Source: Treponema saccharophilum DSM 2985 (lineage in GTDB: Bacteria > Spirochaetota > Spirochaetia > Treponematales > Treponemataceae). Taken from it: a stretch of 63,392 nucleotides of DNA. The DNA is taken from the NCBI RefSeq assembly GCF_000255555.1, contig NZ_AGRW01000038.1, positions 1-63,392 of the forward strand. The letters run 5' to 3'. The notes beneath the pieces are model-generated. The model had not been told where the DNA came from. It made no database searches and saw only the letters and a list, made by a program, of their open reading frames with translations. Positions 18,326 to 26,316 of the stretch are shown here, in pieces; positions within the stretch are counted from its first letter, which is position 1, and the number at the start of each line of letters is the position of its first letter. A program made the translations under genes and the position numbers.

Positions 18326-18798
18326 CTTGCCTCCAGAAATTTCAATGCCGTCAACGATTTTTCGGTTTTGAATGCATATTGGTCATGCAGTTTTTGTGGA
18401 AGCAGCCGGCGAATTGTCTCTTCGATATCGTAAATGCCGCTGAAAAAAAGGCTGATTACCGGCATCGTCCTGTCGTTCGCGACTGGACCTGAAACAATAT
18501 CATAATTGTCATTGTCGATTTTTTCGTTTTTTCTATTGGCAGTCACATATTCGAGCCATTCTCTCTCTGCTTTTTCGAACCTTAGGATTGAAAGTTCTCC
18601 TGCAATCGACTCGTCGAACAAGAATACGGAAACAGTCTCTTTTCCGCATCCCCTTCGCTGCGTCGTAAGTTGCGCCCATCGGGACGCCTGCTCGAAACTT
18701 GATGTGAGGTAGAATCCCGTACCGAAATCCAGTCGCCTGTCAGTCTGGAGAATTTGGGGATTTCGAACAACTGCATTGCTTCCATGATACAACTGCAT
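18322..18798 (-). CDS. DUF3990 family protein, probable ADP-ribosyltransferase-fold effector
   Basis: 158 residues. The N-terminus LYHGSNAVV, followed by LDFGTGFYLTSSFEQASRWA, is the DUF3990 signature, a family generally placed near ADP-ribosyltransferases (H/Y-type NAD-binding loops). The C-terminal half contains VSGPVANDRTMPVI and a helical FSGIYDIEETIRRLLPQKL. It heads a three-gene operon with two small partners, an arrangement suggestive of a toxin-antitoxin or defence module. Base composition is AT-richer than the flanks, suggesting transfer. Catalytic activity is not demonstrated by sequence alone. Confidence 0.8.
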   Translation of the reverse strand: MQLYHGSNAVVRNPQILQTDRRLDFGTGFYLTSSFEQASRWAQLTTQRRGCGKETVSVFLFDESIAGELSILRFEKAEREWLEYVTANRKNEKIDNDNYDIVSGPVANDRTMPVISLFFSGIYDIEETIRRLLPQKLHDQYAFKTEKSLTALKFLEAR

Positions 18799-18913
18799 GT
18801 CTTCATATTAGCATGTTTCTGGGAATCGTGCATTTTGCGCAATCGAAAAGGATTTATTTCAAGAATTCCAGGCCCTTTTTCTTGACAAAAACAATAAATG
18901 CAATAAAAAACGT

Positions 18914-20080
18914 TTATTCGTCTTCAAAATAATCCTTGAACTCCGGCAAATACAATTCTCTGATTTTCTGAATTGCATCAATAAGCAAAATTTTGTTTGT
19001 GTCTTCAAAGTTTCCCGGGTTTTTCAAAATCCTTTTTGCGAACAAATCAGCCGCAAAGAGACTAATGAGTTTTTGTATTCTACATTTAGATTTGTCGCGT
19101 GTCTTGAATGTTTTTTGCGTTAGATAATTTGCTCCAGCACAGTGAGGACAAATTGGATAAATATAGCAACTGTCAAAACATTCGTCGTCTATAAAGTCGT
19201 CAACTTTTGAAAAGTCGTGATTGCAGATTTCAGAGAGTGTTTTTTCATCAAATGTCATTGGCGTGCAGAATGTGCAAGGGAGTTTTCTTCCATCAACATC
19301 AAAGAAAACTGCCCCATTCCCGATGCCGCACCAACGTTGCTTTTTTCTGCTGTCAAAATTTCCGCAAATTTCAATATGGCGATTGAGCATCTGGTTGACT
19401 TCCAAGTCGTCATGCTCAACATAGTAGTCAACGAGAGTTTTGAGTTCAGGGATAAGTTTTTGAATCCATTTTTCATCACTCCAGTCAAAATTCCCTTCAA
19501 AAAGATTTACGCCGCCGATTTTTTCAAAGCCTAATTCATGGCAGTAGATGATGTTTTCGGCTAAATGGTCCAATGAAAATTCTGAAAGAGTCATTTTGAC
19601 CCCCTGCCAAGGCCAATTTTTCAGAAAAAAGTTCAAATCAATCTTGTCAAAGGAGTTGCTGCGATTGTAATCCTGCGTTTCCTTTTTGCCATCGAGGCTA
19701 AGCCCAAGAACGCAACAACCTCTTCTCTTTGTGAACCATTCTTTCATTTCATCGTTCAGAAGGGTTCCATTTGTCGTGGCAAAGAAAATGACATTTTCAT
19801 TCGGATAAGTTTTCTTTACGTATTCAAAAATCTGCTTGATTAGATTGAACTCGACAAGCGGCTCTCCGCCGATAAAATCCAGCTCGACGCCTTCGTTCTT
19901 GTCTGGAATGTTATTGAAAATCCAGTCGATGCACTTTTTTGCTGTCTCAAATGACATTCTGTTGTGAGAATCATGCTTCTGATAGCAGTAAACGCAATTG
20001 AGATTGCAATAGTGAGTGAGACAGAGTGTCGGCGCAAAGCGTTGCTTGCTGTTTTTTGTATTTTTCATATGCCCATTCAA
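18914..20080 (-). CDS. Radical SAM/SPASM-type peptide maturase (CXXX-repeat RiPP)
   Basis: 388 residues. The radical SAM cluster motif is CNLNCVYC with C25, C29 and C32; GGEPLVEF follows for SAM binding. The C-terminal third has many extra cysteines (WCGIGNGA, CTFC, CFDSCYIYPICPHC), fitting SPASM-type auxiliary Fe-S clusters of peptide-modifying enzymes. Two cysteine-rich precursor genes lie immediately upstream on the same strand, so this enzyme most likely installs thioether or related links on their CXXX repeats. ATG 20080 has AGGA four bases upstream; ATG 20068 is an alternative. Low GC relative to flanks points to transfer. Confidence 0.9.
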   Translation of the reverse strand: MNGHMKNTKNSKQRFAPTLCLTHYCNLNCVYCYQKHDSHNRMSFETAKKCIDWIFNNIPDKNEGVELDFIGGEPLVEFNLIKQIFEYVKKTYPNENVIFFATTNGTLLNDEMKEWFTKRRGCCVLGLSLDGKKETQDYNRSNSFDKIDLNFFLKNWPWQGVKMTLSEFSLDHLAENIIYCHELGFEKIGGVNLFEGNFDWSDEKWIQKLIPELKTLVDYYVEHDDLEVNQMLNRHIEICGNFDSRKKQRWCGIGNGAVFFDVDGRKLPCTFCTPMTFDEKTLSEICNHDFSKVDDFIDDECFDSCYIYPICPHCAGANYLTQKTFKTRDKSKCRIQKLISLFAADLFAKRILKNPGNFEDTNKILLIDAIQKIRELYLPEFKDYFEDE

Positions 20081-20117
20081 TCCTAATTTTTAGATAACGC
20101 TCAATTTATCCATATTT

Positions 20118-20438
20118 TCAGCCGCAGTTAGCATTGCAGAAGTAGTTACACGTATATGCACATTCATGATGACAAGAAGACAAACAGTCATCCATACATT
20201 GAAAGTCGCAGTTACTGGAACAACCACCTTTGCAGCTTGCTTGGCATCCGCCTTTGCAACTGTTTCCGCATTCGCCCATGCAATAGTAAGAACAGCTGCC
20301 AGTGCAACTTCTGCTGCACTGGGAAGTACAGGTGGTGCAGGAAGCTTCATATGGAATTATGATTTTCGGGTCTACGATTGAGAATTTCGGTTTAAGCTGC
20401 ATGAGCGATACCATTTCTGATTTTCGAAGTATCAGCAT
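20118..20438 (-). CDS. CXXX-repeat RiPP precursor peptide 1
   Basis: 106 residues. A 33-residue leader (MLILRKSEMVSLMQLKPKFS, then IVDPKIIIPYEAS) is followed by a core with 19 cysteines. After an initial CTTC the Cys spacing is strictly every fourth residue to the C-terminus (CTSQ, CSRS, CTGS, CSYY, CMGE and so on). SD AAGGAG stands just before the ATG. The leader and the first five CXXX units are nearly identical to precursor 2, while the rest diverges. The perfect periodicity and the adjacent radical SAM gene support a ribosomally made, post-translationally modified peptide. Confidence 0.9.
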   Translation of the reverse strand: MLILRKSEMVSLMQLKPKFSIVDPKIIIPYEASCTTCTSQCSRSCTGSCSYYCMGECGNSCKGGCQASCKGGCSSNCDFQCMDDCLSSCHHECAYTCNYFCNANCG

Positions 20439-20519
20439 TGTTTTTCTCCTTCGTTAAAATAACAATAAGACAAATCATGCTTGCCGATGCAAAACGCTGC
20501 TTATTGTTTGCGGTGTTTT

Positions 20520-20828
20520 TTAATGACAACTCATGCTACAGCCGCCATTGCACATGTAATCGCAATTATGAGAACATCTGTCTGTACAAAATCCCTCACA
20601 ATCATCCGTACACCAAGCTTCGCAAGTTCTTGAGCAACTGCCTCTGCAGCTTGTGCCACAGTCGCCCATGCAATAGTAAGAGCAGCTGCCAGTGCAACTT
20701 CTGCTACACTGGGAGGTGCAGGTAGTGCAGGAAGCTTCATACGGAACTATGACTTTTGGGTCTACGATTGTAAAATTTGGTTTCAGCTGCATGAGCGACG
20801 TCATTTCTTGTTTTCGAAGTATCAGCAT
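20520..20828 (-). CDS. CXXX-repeat RiPP precursor peptide 2
   Basis: 102 residues, a paralogue of precursor 1 with the same leader (a few substitutions) and 18 cysteines in the core, again one every four residues after the first CTTC. The variable residues differ in the C-terminal two thirds (CEAW, CTDD, CEGF, CTDR, CSHN, CDYM, CNGG, CSMS). SD GAGGAA precedes ATG 20828. Duplication with core divergence suggests two products from one maturase. No peptidase or exporter gene is visible nearby. Confidence 0.9.
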   Translation of the reverse strand: MLILRKQEMTSLMQLKPNFTIVDPKVIVPYEASCTTCTSQCSRSCTGSCSYYCMGDCGTSCRGSCSRTCEAWCTDDCEGFCTDRCSHNCDYMCNGGCSMSCH

Positions 20829-20865
20829 TGTTTTTTCCTCTAGAAAATTTCAATAAGACAGGCTT

Positions 20866-21345
20866 TTAGAGTAGACAGAACGGCTTCTCGCTTAAAATCT
20901 TTTCAACAAGCTTATCGATCGCCTCGTGATACCAATTAACGAGTTCGTTGCTTGCTCTTTTGTTTATCTTGACTAGAGGTATTTCAATTATTTCTTCAAT
21001 AGAGAAAAGTTCTTCTAGCTTATCATCAAGATAGTTACGCTTTTTATCGCCTTTATTGCGGGCTGCAAGTATAAGCGTCAGATTGCTCGAATTTTTATGA
21101 TGCTCGCAAAATTCGATGAGCATATTAATGATTCTGCATAAATCTGATGCAGTACAAAGAATGACATAATTCTCATCGTTTTTCATACGAACAATAAAAT
21201 CATCATTATTTAAATCTTTTGGAGGATAGCAAATTCGATATTTATTGGCGATTAATATTTTTTTAATGTTCCTACATGTAGGTGATTTGCCTGCCCCTTC
21301 ATTTCCTGCTATGTATAGGATGTTCACATGTGGCTTAGTGTTCAT
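20866..21345 (-). CDS. Small P-loop protein of the RiPP cluster
   Basis: 159 residues. GNEGAGKS near residue 15 is a Walker A motif, preceded by a hydrophobic strand (VNILYIA). A later strand LTLILAARNKGDKK could hold a base-recognition or Walker B-like element. I do not recognise the family. It is the first gene of the minus-strand cluster, with SD GGAGGG before ATG 21345, so it is transcribed with the precursors and maturase. A role in regulation, immunity or maturation is possible but not shown. Confidence 0.75.
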   Translation of the reverse strand: MNTKPHVNILYIAGNEGAGKSPTCRNIKKILIANKYRICYPPKDLNNDDFIVRMKNDENYVILCTASDLCRIINMLIEFCEHHKNSSNLTLILAARNKGDKKRNYLDDKLEELFSIEEIIEIPLVKINKRASNELVNWYHEAIDKLVEKILSEKPFCLL

Positions 21346-21387
21346 AATGCCCTCCTTTCTCGTTCTATGCAAAAAAATACAACAGAA

Positions 21388-21450
21388 GTGTGTAATTTCA
21401 TATAAATACTATTTGTAATTACCTTATAAATCAAGTTGAAATTTCACACA
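21388..21450. promoter_or_regulatory. Divergent operator region with inverted GTGTGTAATTTCA/TGAAATTTCACACA
   Basis: GTGTGTAATTTCA (21388-21400) and TGAAATTTCACACA (21437-21450) form an imperfect inverted pair, centres about 50 bp apart, between the divergent P-loop and XRE genes. They flank a minus-strand promoter. The pair is a natural candidate for the XRE regulator's binding sites. Confidence 0.5.
21406..21434 (-). promoter_or_regulatory. Promoter of the RiPP operon
   Basis: Minus strand TTGATT (21434-21429), 17 bp, TAGTAT (21411-21406), about 60 bp before the P-loop gene start. Confidence 0.45.
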
Positions 21451-21470
21451 AATTATAAAATTCAGAATCT

Positions 21471-21806
21471 ATGGAAGAATCTGAGCAGACATTCAGTCAG
21501 CGGCTGACGGAAGAGATTGAATATAATGGAATGAAAAAGTCAGAATTCGCACGGAAAGTAGGGCTGAGTCTTGGAACGCTTAATATGTATCTGTACCGCG
21601 ATACAATCCCCGCTGCAGATGTCGCTGTAAAGATGGCGGCTGCTCTCAATACAACAACTGAATATCTTGTAACTGGAAAAATGCCGAAAAAACGTTCTGA
21701 TTGGCAGAAGGCTGAAATCTTAAGTATCGTCGATAATCTTGGTCAGAACCAGCTAAAATGTTTTCTAGAAATAGCACGTTCGTATCAGTGCGCTATCGGT
21801 AATTGA
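21471..21806 (+). CDS. XRE-family helix-turn-helix regulator
   Basis: 111 residues. An N-terminal HTH_3 domain (about 10-65) has MKKSEFARKVGLSLGTLNMYL as the helix-turn-helix, followed by IPAADVAVKMAAALNTTTEYL, typical of phage-repressor-like proteins. The C-terminal 40 residues are helical and may dimerise. It is divergent from the RiPP operon, with a 125-bp intergenic region holding an inverted repeat, so it probably controls that operon and itself. Composition resembles the island rather than the host backbone. Confidence 0.88.
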   Translation: MEESEQTFSQRLTEEIEYNGMKKSEFARKVGLSLGTLNMYLYRDTIPAADVAVKMAAALNTTTEYLVTGKMPKKRSDWQKAEILSIVDNLGQNQLKCFLEIARSYQCAIGN

Positions 21807-21874
21807 GCAAAACTCCCTCTCCTCCCGCTACAGCTGACCTCTTTGTTCCATGAGAAATGAGAAATTGTCCTAAA

Positions 21875-22222
21875 TCAACCTTGTTTCTGAAGTTCAAGCA
21901 CTTCATCAAGTGGAAGGCCGGAAATCTGAGCCGCCTGCTCGCTGGAAAGTCACAATGCAAGCGCGTTCCGAGCGGAAGCTAGGGCCGACTGCTGGATTCC
22001 TTGCTTTTTGACATCCATGTCGTGGAGGTTCCATGTCATGTACTCGTTGAAGAATGTCTGCTCGAATTTTTTTTGCCTGTACCATATTCGCTATCATCCT
22101 TGTAAAGTCGGAATCTGCCTTGCTGATTCTCACGAAAGAAAGTTTTTTATCTCCGGATTGTCCTCTTTGTCATAGGCGTCGGCGTTGAATACGATGTGGT
22201 GCGTCTTGCCGTTCAATCTACA
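21875..22222 (-). pseudogene. Decayed Rpn/PD-(D/E)XK nuclease family transposase-like gene (3' part)
   Basis: Fragments in changing frames read RLNGKTHHIVFNADAYDKED, then RISKADSDFTRMIANMVQAK, then FFNEYMTWNLHDMDVKKQGI, then SEQAAQISGLPLDEVLELQK and a stop. In order these match the C-terminal half of the Rpn-type nuclease/transposase-like proteins. At least three frame changes and the absent N-terminal half show it is dead. It marks the right edge of the AT-rich island. Confidence 0.75.
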
Positions 22223-22369
22223 TCGGCTTTTTCTGGTCAATAGTTTTGAATTAACGCTTTATGCTTTCGCTTATATCGCAATTTATCATCACAAAATAGA
22301 AAAATCCAAAAATTGTGTGGTTGCATTTCCTTCTCGTACAATTCCCCCGATTCGTGGTAGAATCGAGCC

Positions 22370-23290
22370 ATGCTGAAAGGTAGAAATCTTATTAAACCGA
22401 ATGATTTGACGGTCTCAGAAATCGACGAGATTTGCGCACTGGCGGAGCAAATCATTGTTGATCCGAATTCTTTCAATGAAGTGTGTCGCGGGAAAATTCT
22501 TGCGACACTTTTTTTTGAGCCGAGCACAAGAACGAGGCTTTCTTTTGAGGCGGCTATGCTCCATCTCGGCGGCAGCGTGGAGGGATTTTCCGACGCGGCC
22601 AATTCTTCGACCGCGAAGGGCGAGAGCCTTGCCGACACGATTCGCACGGTCTCAAGCTATGTGGACGTAATCGCCATGAGGAACCCGAAGGAGGGCGCGG
22701 CTCTTCTCGCTTCCCGCTATTCTTCATGCCCGATAATCAACGCGGGGGACGGCGGGCATTTCCACCCCACGCAGACGCTCACCGACATGCTCACGATACG
22801 CGCGCTTCAGGGCGGGTTCGAGGGGCACACAATCGGCTTCTGCGGCGACCTCAAGTTCGGGCGCACGGTGCATTCGCTTGCGGAGGCGATGAGCCGCTAC
22901 AAGAACAACAAATTCGTCTTCATCTCGCCGAACGAGCTTGCCGTTCCCGAATACATAACGCAGTATCTCGACGAGTCAGGAATCGAGTACACGACGGCGG
23001 AACGGCTTGAGAGCGTCATCGGCGACCTCGACATCCTCTACATGACGCGCGTGCAGAAGGAGCGGTTCTTCAACGAGCAGGACTACATCAGGCTCAAGGA
23101 CAGCTACATCCTCGACAAAGCCAAGATGTCGCTCGCGCGCCAGAACATGATTGTCCTGCATCCGCTTCCGCGCGTGAACGAAATCGCTCCGGAAGTCGAC
23201 GACGACCCGCGCGCCGCCTACTTCAAGCAGGTGAAATACGGAATGTACGTGCGCATGGCTTTGATTGCGAAACTGACGGGGGTTCTGTGA
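22370..23290 (+). CDS. pyrB: Aspartate carbamoyltransferase catalytic subunit
   Basis: 306 residues. It joins carbamoyl phosphate and aspartate to make carbamoyl-aspartate in de novo pyrimidine synthesis. The carbamoyl-phosphate motif [13 protein letters not shown] is at about 48-60, and aspartate-binding HPLPRVNEI is near residue 265. Length is normal. A -10-like TAGAAT preceded by TGG ends only 6 bp before the ATG and no SD is visible, so the mRNA may be leaderless. The stop overlaps pyrI by one base (TGATG). Confidence 0.96.
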   Translation: MLKGRNLIKPNDLTVSEIDEICALAEQIIVDPNSFNEVCRGKILATLFFEPSTRTRLSFEAAMLHLGGSVEGFSDAANSSTAKGESLADTIRTVSSYVDVIAMRNPKEGAALLASRYSSCPIINAGDGGHFHPTQTLTDMLTIRALQGGFEGHTIGFCGDLKFGRTVHSLAEAMSRYKNNKFVFISPNELAVPEYITQYLDESGIEYTTAERLESVIGDLDILYMTRVQKERFFNEQDYIRLKDSYILDKAKMSLARQNMIVLHPLPRVNEIAPEVDDDPRAAYFKQVKYGMYVRMALIAKLTGVL

Positions 23291-23724
23291 TGCTGAATAT
23301 CGACACGATAAAGAACGGTCTTGTAATCGACCACATAAGGGCGGGGCTCGGGTTCCGCATTTTCCAGCAGCTTGGGCTTGACCGGGCGAATTTCAGCTGC
23401 GCGCTCATAAAGAATGTCCCTTCCAAAAAATCGGGGAAGAAGGACATGATAAAAATCGACAACATAATCAGCATCGATTATTCGATTCTCGGTTTTATCG
23501 ACCCGAACATCTCCATAAACGTGATTCAGGACGAGAAAATCGTGCGGAAAATAAAGATGGAGCTTCCCGAGAAAATCGAGAACGTCATCCATTGCAAGAA
23601 CCCGCGCTGCATCACGATTACGGAGCGGTACGTCACGCCAGTTTTCAAGCTGTCGAACAGGGATAAGGGGCAGTACAAGTGCGAGTATTGCGACGCCCTC
23701 TACAATGCCGGGGCGATTGACTGA
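23290..23724 (+). CDS. pyrI: Aspartate carbamoyltransferase regulatory subunit
   Basis: 144 residues. PyrI binds nucleotide effectors and couples them to PyrB. The N-terminal allosteric domain reads IKNGLVIDHIRAGLGFRI. The C-terminal zinc domain has four cysteines as CKNPRC and CEYC. ATG 23290 overlaps the pyrB stop; an in-frame GTG at 23287 is less likely. The presence of PyrI implies an allosteric holoenzyme. Confidence 0.95.
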   Translation: MLNIDTIKNGLVIDHIRAGLGFRIFQQLGLDRANFSCALIKNVPSKKSGKKDMIKIDNIISIDYSILGFIDPNISINVIQDEKIVRKIKMELPEKIENVIHCKNPRCITITERYVTPVFKLSNRDKGQYKCEYCDALYNAGAID

Positions 23725-23878
23725 AGCTCCTTTTTGCCGGCGGTTTCCGGGCGGATTTAACGTTTTTGTGAAAAATCCGCTCGGATTTTCAGATTGCCAG
23801 CAGGCGTTCTTTTTGTTACCATTTTTAGTATGAATCAACGGCACTGTGCCGAAAACAATCTTTTTTTAGGAGAAAAAA

Positions 23879-24904
23879 ATGGCAAAAGTTGTTACTTTTG
23901 GTGAATTGATGCTCCGCATCCAGCCGGCCGACTACTACCGCTTTGTTCAGGTCGATTCCATGACCACTACATTCGGCGGCGGCGAGGCTAACGTTTCGGT
24001 TTCTCTTGCAAACTACGGCAACGAATCTTACTTCGTCACAAAGCTCCCGACACATGAAATCGGCCAGGCGGCTGTCAACTCGCTCCGCAAGTACGGCGTC
24101 CATACCGAGTACATTGTCCGCGGCGGTCCCCGCGTCGGTATCTACTACAACGAGAAGGGGGCTTCTCAGCGCGGCTCAAAGTGCATTTACGACCGCGCAG
24201 GTTCCTCAATCCAGCTCGCGAAGCCTGAGGAATTCAACTGGAAGGAAATCCTCAAGGACGCGAAATGGTTCCACATCACGGGAATCACTCCGGCTCTCGG
24301 CCCGAACATGGTGACGGCTTGTATCGAGGCGTGCAAAACTGCCCGCGAGATGGGAATCACGACTTCATGCGACCTCAACTACCGCGGAAAACTCTGGACA
24401 AAGGACGAGGCTCGCGCCGCTATGACCGAAATCTGCAAATACGTCGATGTCTGCATCTCCAACGAGGATGACGCGAACGACGTTTTCGGAATCAAGTCAG
24501 AGGGAACCGATACGACGAAGGGTGAGCTCAACAACGACGGTTACGTTTCTGTCGCTCGCCAGCTCAAGCAGAAATTCGGCTTCAAGAAAGTCGCAATCAC
24601 GCTCCGCTCTTCAATCAACGCGAACCGCAACGACTGGCAGGCGCTCCTCTACGTCGATGACAACGATTACGCGTTCTCGAAGAAATACGAGATGTGGATT
24701 GTTGACCGCGTCGGCGGCGGCGATTCATTCGGCGGCGGACTTATCCACTCGCAGCTCAAGGGAATGAACACTCAGGATTCAATCAACTGGGCAGTTGCGG
24801 CTTCTTGCTTGAAGCACTCAATCATCGGCGACTACAACATGGTTTCCGAGGATGAGGTCAACAAGCTCGCCGGCGGCGACGGTTCAGGACGCATCCAGAG
24901 ATAG
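23879..24904 (+). CDS. PfkB-family sugar kinase, probably 2-keto-3-deoxygluconate kinase
   Basis: 341 residues of the ribokinase/PfkB fold. The first signature is FGGGEANVSVSLANYG (about 31-46). The second, VDRVGGGDSFGGGLI near residue 280, has the catalytic Asp in GGGDSF where most members have GAGDSF. Length and sequence context (FGELMLRIQP, DLNYRGKLW) fit KdgK, which makes 2-keto-3-deoxy-6-phosphogluconate in hexuronate use. No aldolase is adjacent, so the substrate is a family-level inference. Strong SD TTAGGAG upstream and a terminator downstream indicate a single-gene transcript. Confidence 0.88.
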   Translation: MAKVVTFGELMLRIQPADYYRFVQVDSMTTTFGGGEANVSVSLANYGNESYFVTKLPTHEIGQAAVNSLRKYGVHTEYIVRGGPRVGIYYNEKGASQRGSKCIYDRAGSSIQLAKPEEFNWKEILKDAKWFHITGITPALGPNMVTACIEACKTAREMGITTSCDLNYRGKLWTKDEARAAMTEICKYVDVCISNEDDANDVFGIKSEGTDTTKGELNNDGYVSVARQLKQKFGFKKVAITLRSSINANRNDWQALLYVDDNDYAFSKKYEMWIVDRVGGGDSFGGGLIHSQLKGMNTQDSINWAVAASCLKHSIIGDYNMVSEDEVNKLAGGDGSGRIQR

Positions 24905-24917
24905 TTTTCATTTTTGA

Positions 24918-24958
24918 TAAAAGGCATCGTTCGGTTTTTCTGTTCGATGCCTTTTTTT
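24918..24958 (+). terminator. Rho-independent terminator of the sugar kinase gene
   Basis: AAAAGGCATCG, 15-base loop, CGATGCCTTTTTTT. Confidence 0.92.
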
Positions 24959-25216
24959 GTAAATTTTATGTGCGGAAATAGCATTGATGTGGCAAACATG
25001 TTATTATCCTTTTCGGCTCGGAAATAATTTTCCGGGTCAAGCGCATCATTGCCTTGCAGAAGCGGGGGTTCCCGTCGTGTTTTTTCCCCTGGAGCGTTTT
25101 CCGTTTGGTTCGCGTTCCTTGAAGTCATGAAGTTATTTGACAATACGTTCGGATGGAGTTTTTCCCATTGTTCCTTTGTGGGCGCGGGATGAATCATTTT
25201 TCAATAAACAATTAAG

Positions 25217-26149
25217 ATGAGTTTAGGTATGAAAGCAAATTTGTACATTGATGGTAATTTTGTTTTTCACGTTTACAAATACGTGATGTTTGGATGCCGA
25301 AAGCATATCAACTGGAAGAAATTTATTGATTATATAAAAATATATATAAGCGATAAGGAGAACGGCACTGAAGTTCTTGTTGATTCCAAATGTTGCTTCG
25401 GAACGACGCATTATATCGACAAGAACAGGCACGATTTTTATACGGACATAGGGCAGGCTGGCATAATGAAGATGGAGAACGCCCTTGTCGGGATGAAGGA
25501 GGACGGCGTTGACGTCCGCCTTGCTGTCGAGGCCGTCACCGATTATTTCGAGAAGGAATACGATTATTTCGTGATTTTTGCGGGCGACGGGGATTATGTT
25601 CCTCTTGTCGACAAGATGAATTCGAAGAACGTCAAGACGCTCCTTTTTTATATGGACATTCCCGAGGAAAAAACCCGCACGAGCCATGCCCTTTTGGAAT
25701 CGGTAAAATACAAAGTGAATTTCCGCTCCCTTCTTGAGGCGCGCGCGGAGCCTGATATAGAAAGCATTTTTGAGGATGTTGAGCCGGGGAAGATTCCGGA
25801 TTTGTACGGCGGAATGCGTTTTGAGGGAATCCCTCGCTTTACCGACATGCCTCCGTTCGACATTCCGCAGTTCGACATGCCGCCGCATTATCAGGAGCGC
25901 AGGCCGTTCACGCAGCGCCGGATTCTCAAGGGAAGGCTCCGCCTTTCGCTCAAGGACCCGGTTAACGAGATGACGGTGAGTTTTGCCGATCCGCAGCACC
26001 CGGGACTGAAATTCCTTCCCGTGTTCAGGAGCGACAACCCGTTCCTGTTCTCGAAATGCTCGGCGGGCGACGAGATTTCCTATGATGTCGCGAACAACCC
26101 GCGTGAACCGGGACGGCTCATGGCGATAATCAAGGACATAATGAAATAA
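25217..26149 (+). CDS. NYN-domain (PIN-like) putative ribonuclease
   Basis: 310 residues. The N-terminal ~160 form a NYN/LabA-DUF88 domain: LYIDGNFVFHV carries the first Asp, VDVRLAVEAVTDYF the middle acidic residues, and FVIFAGDGDYVPLVDKM the terminal DGD. Such proteins are metal-dependent RNases or RNA-binding relatives. A linker rich in Pro and Met (MPPFDIPQFDMPP, about 213-226) follows, then a ~70-residue beta-rich tail (LRLSLKDPVNEMTVSF) that could be an OB-like RNA-binding fold. The start is uncertain between ATG 25217 and ATG 25229. No operon partners. Confidence 0.82.
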   Translation: MSLGMKANLYIDGNFVFHVYKYVMFGCRKHINWKKFIDYIKIYISDKENGTEVLVDSKCCFGTTHYIDKNRHDFYTDIGQAGIMKMENALVGMKEDGVDVRLAVEAVTDYFEKEYDYFVIFAGDGDYVPLVDKMNSKNVKTLLFYMDIPEEKTRTSHALLESVKYKVNFRSLLEARAEPDIESIFEDVEPGKIPDLYGGMRFEGIPRFTDMPPFDIPQFDMPPHYQERRPFTQRRILKGRLRLSLKDPVNEMTVSFADPQHPGLKFLPVFRSDNPFLFSKCSAGDEISYDVANNPREPGRLMAIIKDIMK

Positions 26150-26251
26150 AGAAGCGCTTTTTCTGTAAAATCGGTTGGTTTGTTTTTTGTCATGCAGCCG
26201 CCGGAAAGTCAGACAGAGCTTGGCGCAAACGTGTTCGCGTTTTTCGTGACG

Positions 26252-26298
26252 AAAAAACGGTCATCAGGGAAATCTTGATGACCGTTTTGCTTTTTTGG
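26252..26298. terminator. Bidirectional terminator between convergent genes
   Basis: AAAACGGTCATCA and TGATGACCGTTTT with A- and T-rich flanks, between the NYN gene (+) and the cytidylate-kinase-like gene (-). Confidence 0.9.
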
Positions 26299-26316
26299 GA
26301 ACCGAAGATTTTCAGG

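Noticed and set aside
24958-25197. Minus-strand frame starting at 25197 (MIHPAPTKEQWEKLHPNVLS and on)
   Set aside because: The first ~75 residues look somewhat protein-like and could be a gene remnant, but there is no SD and the frame continues through the sugar-kinase terminator and antisense into that gene.
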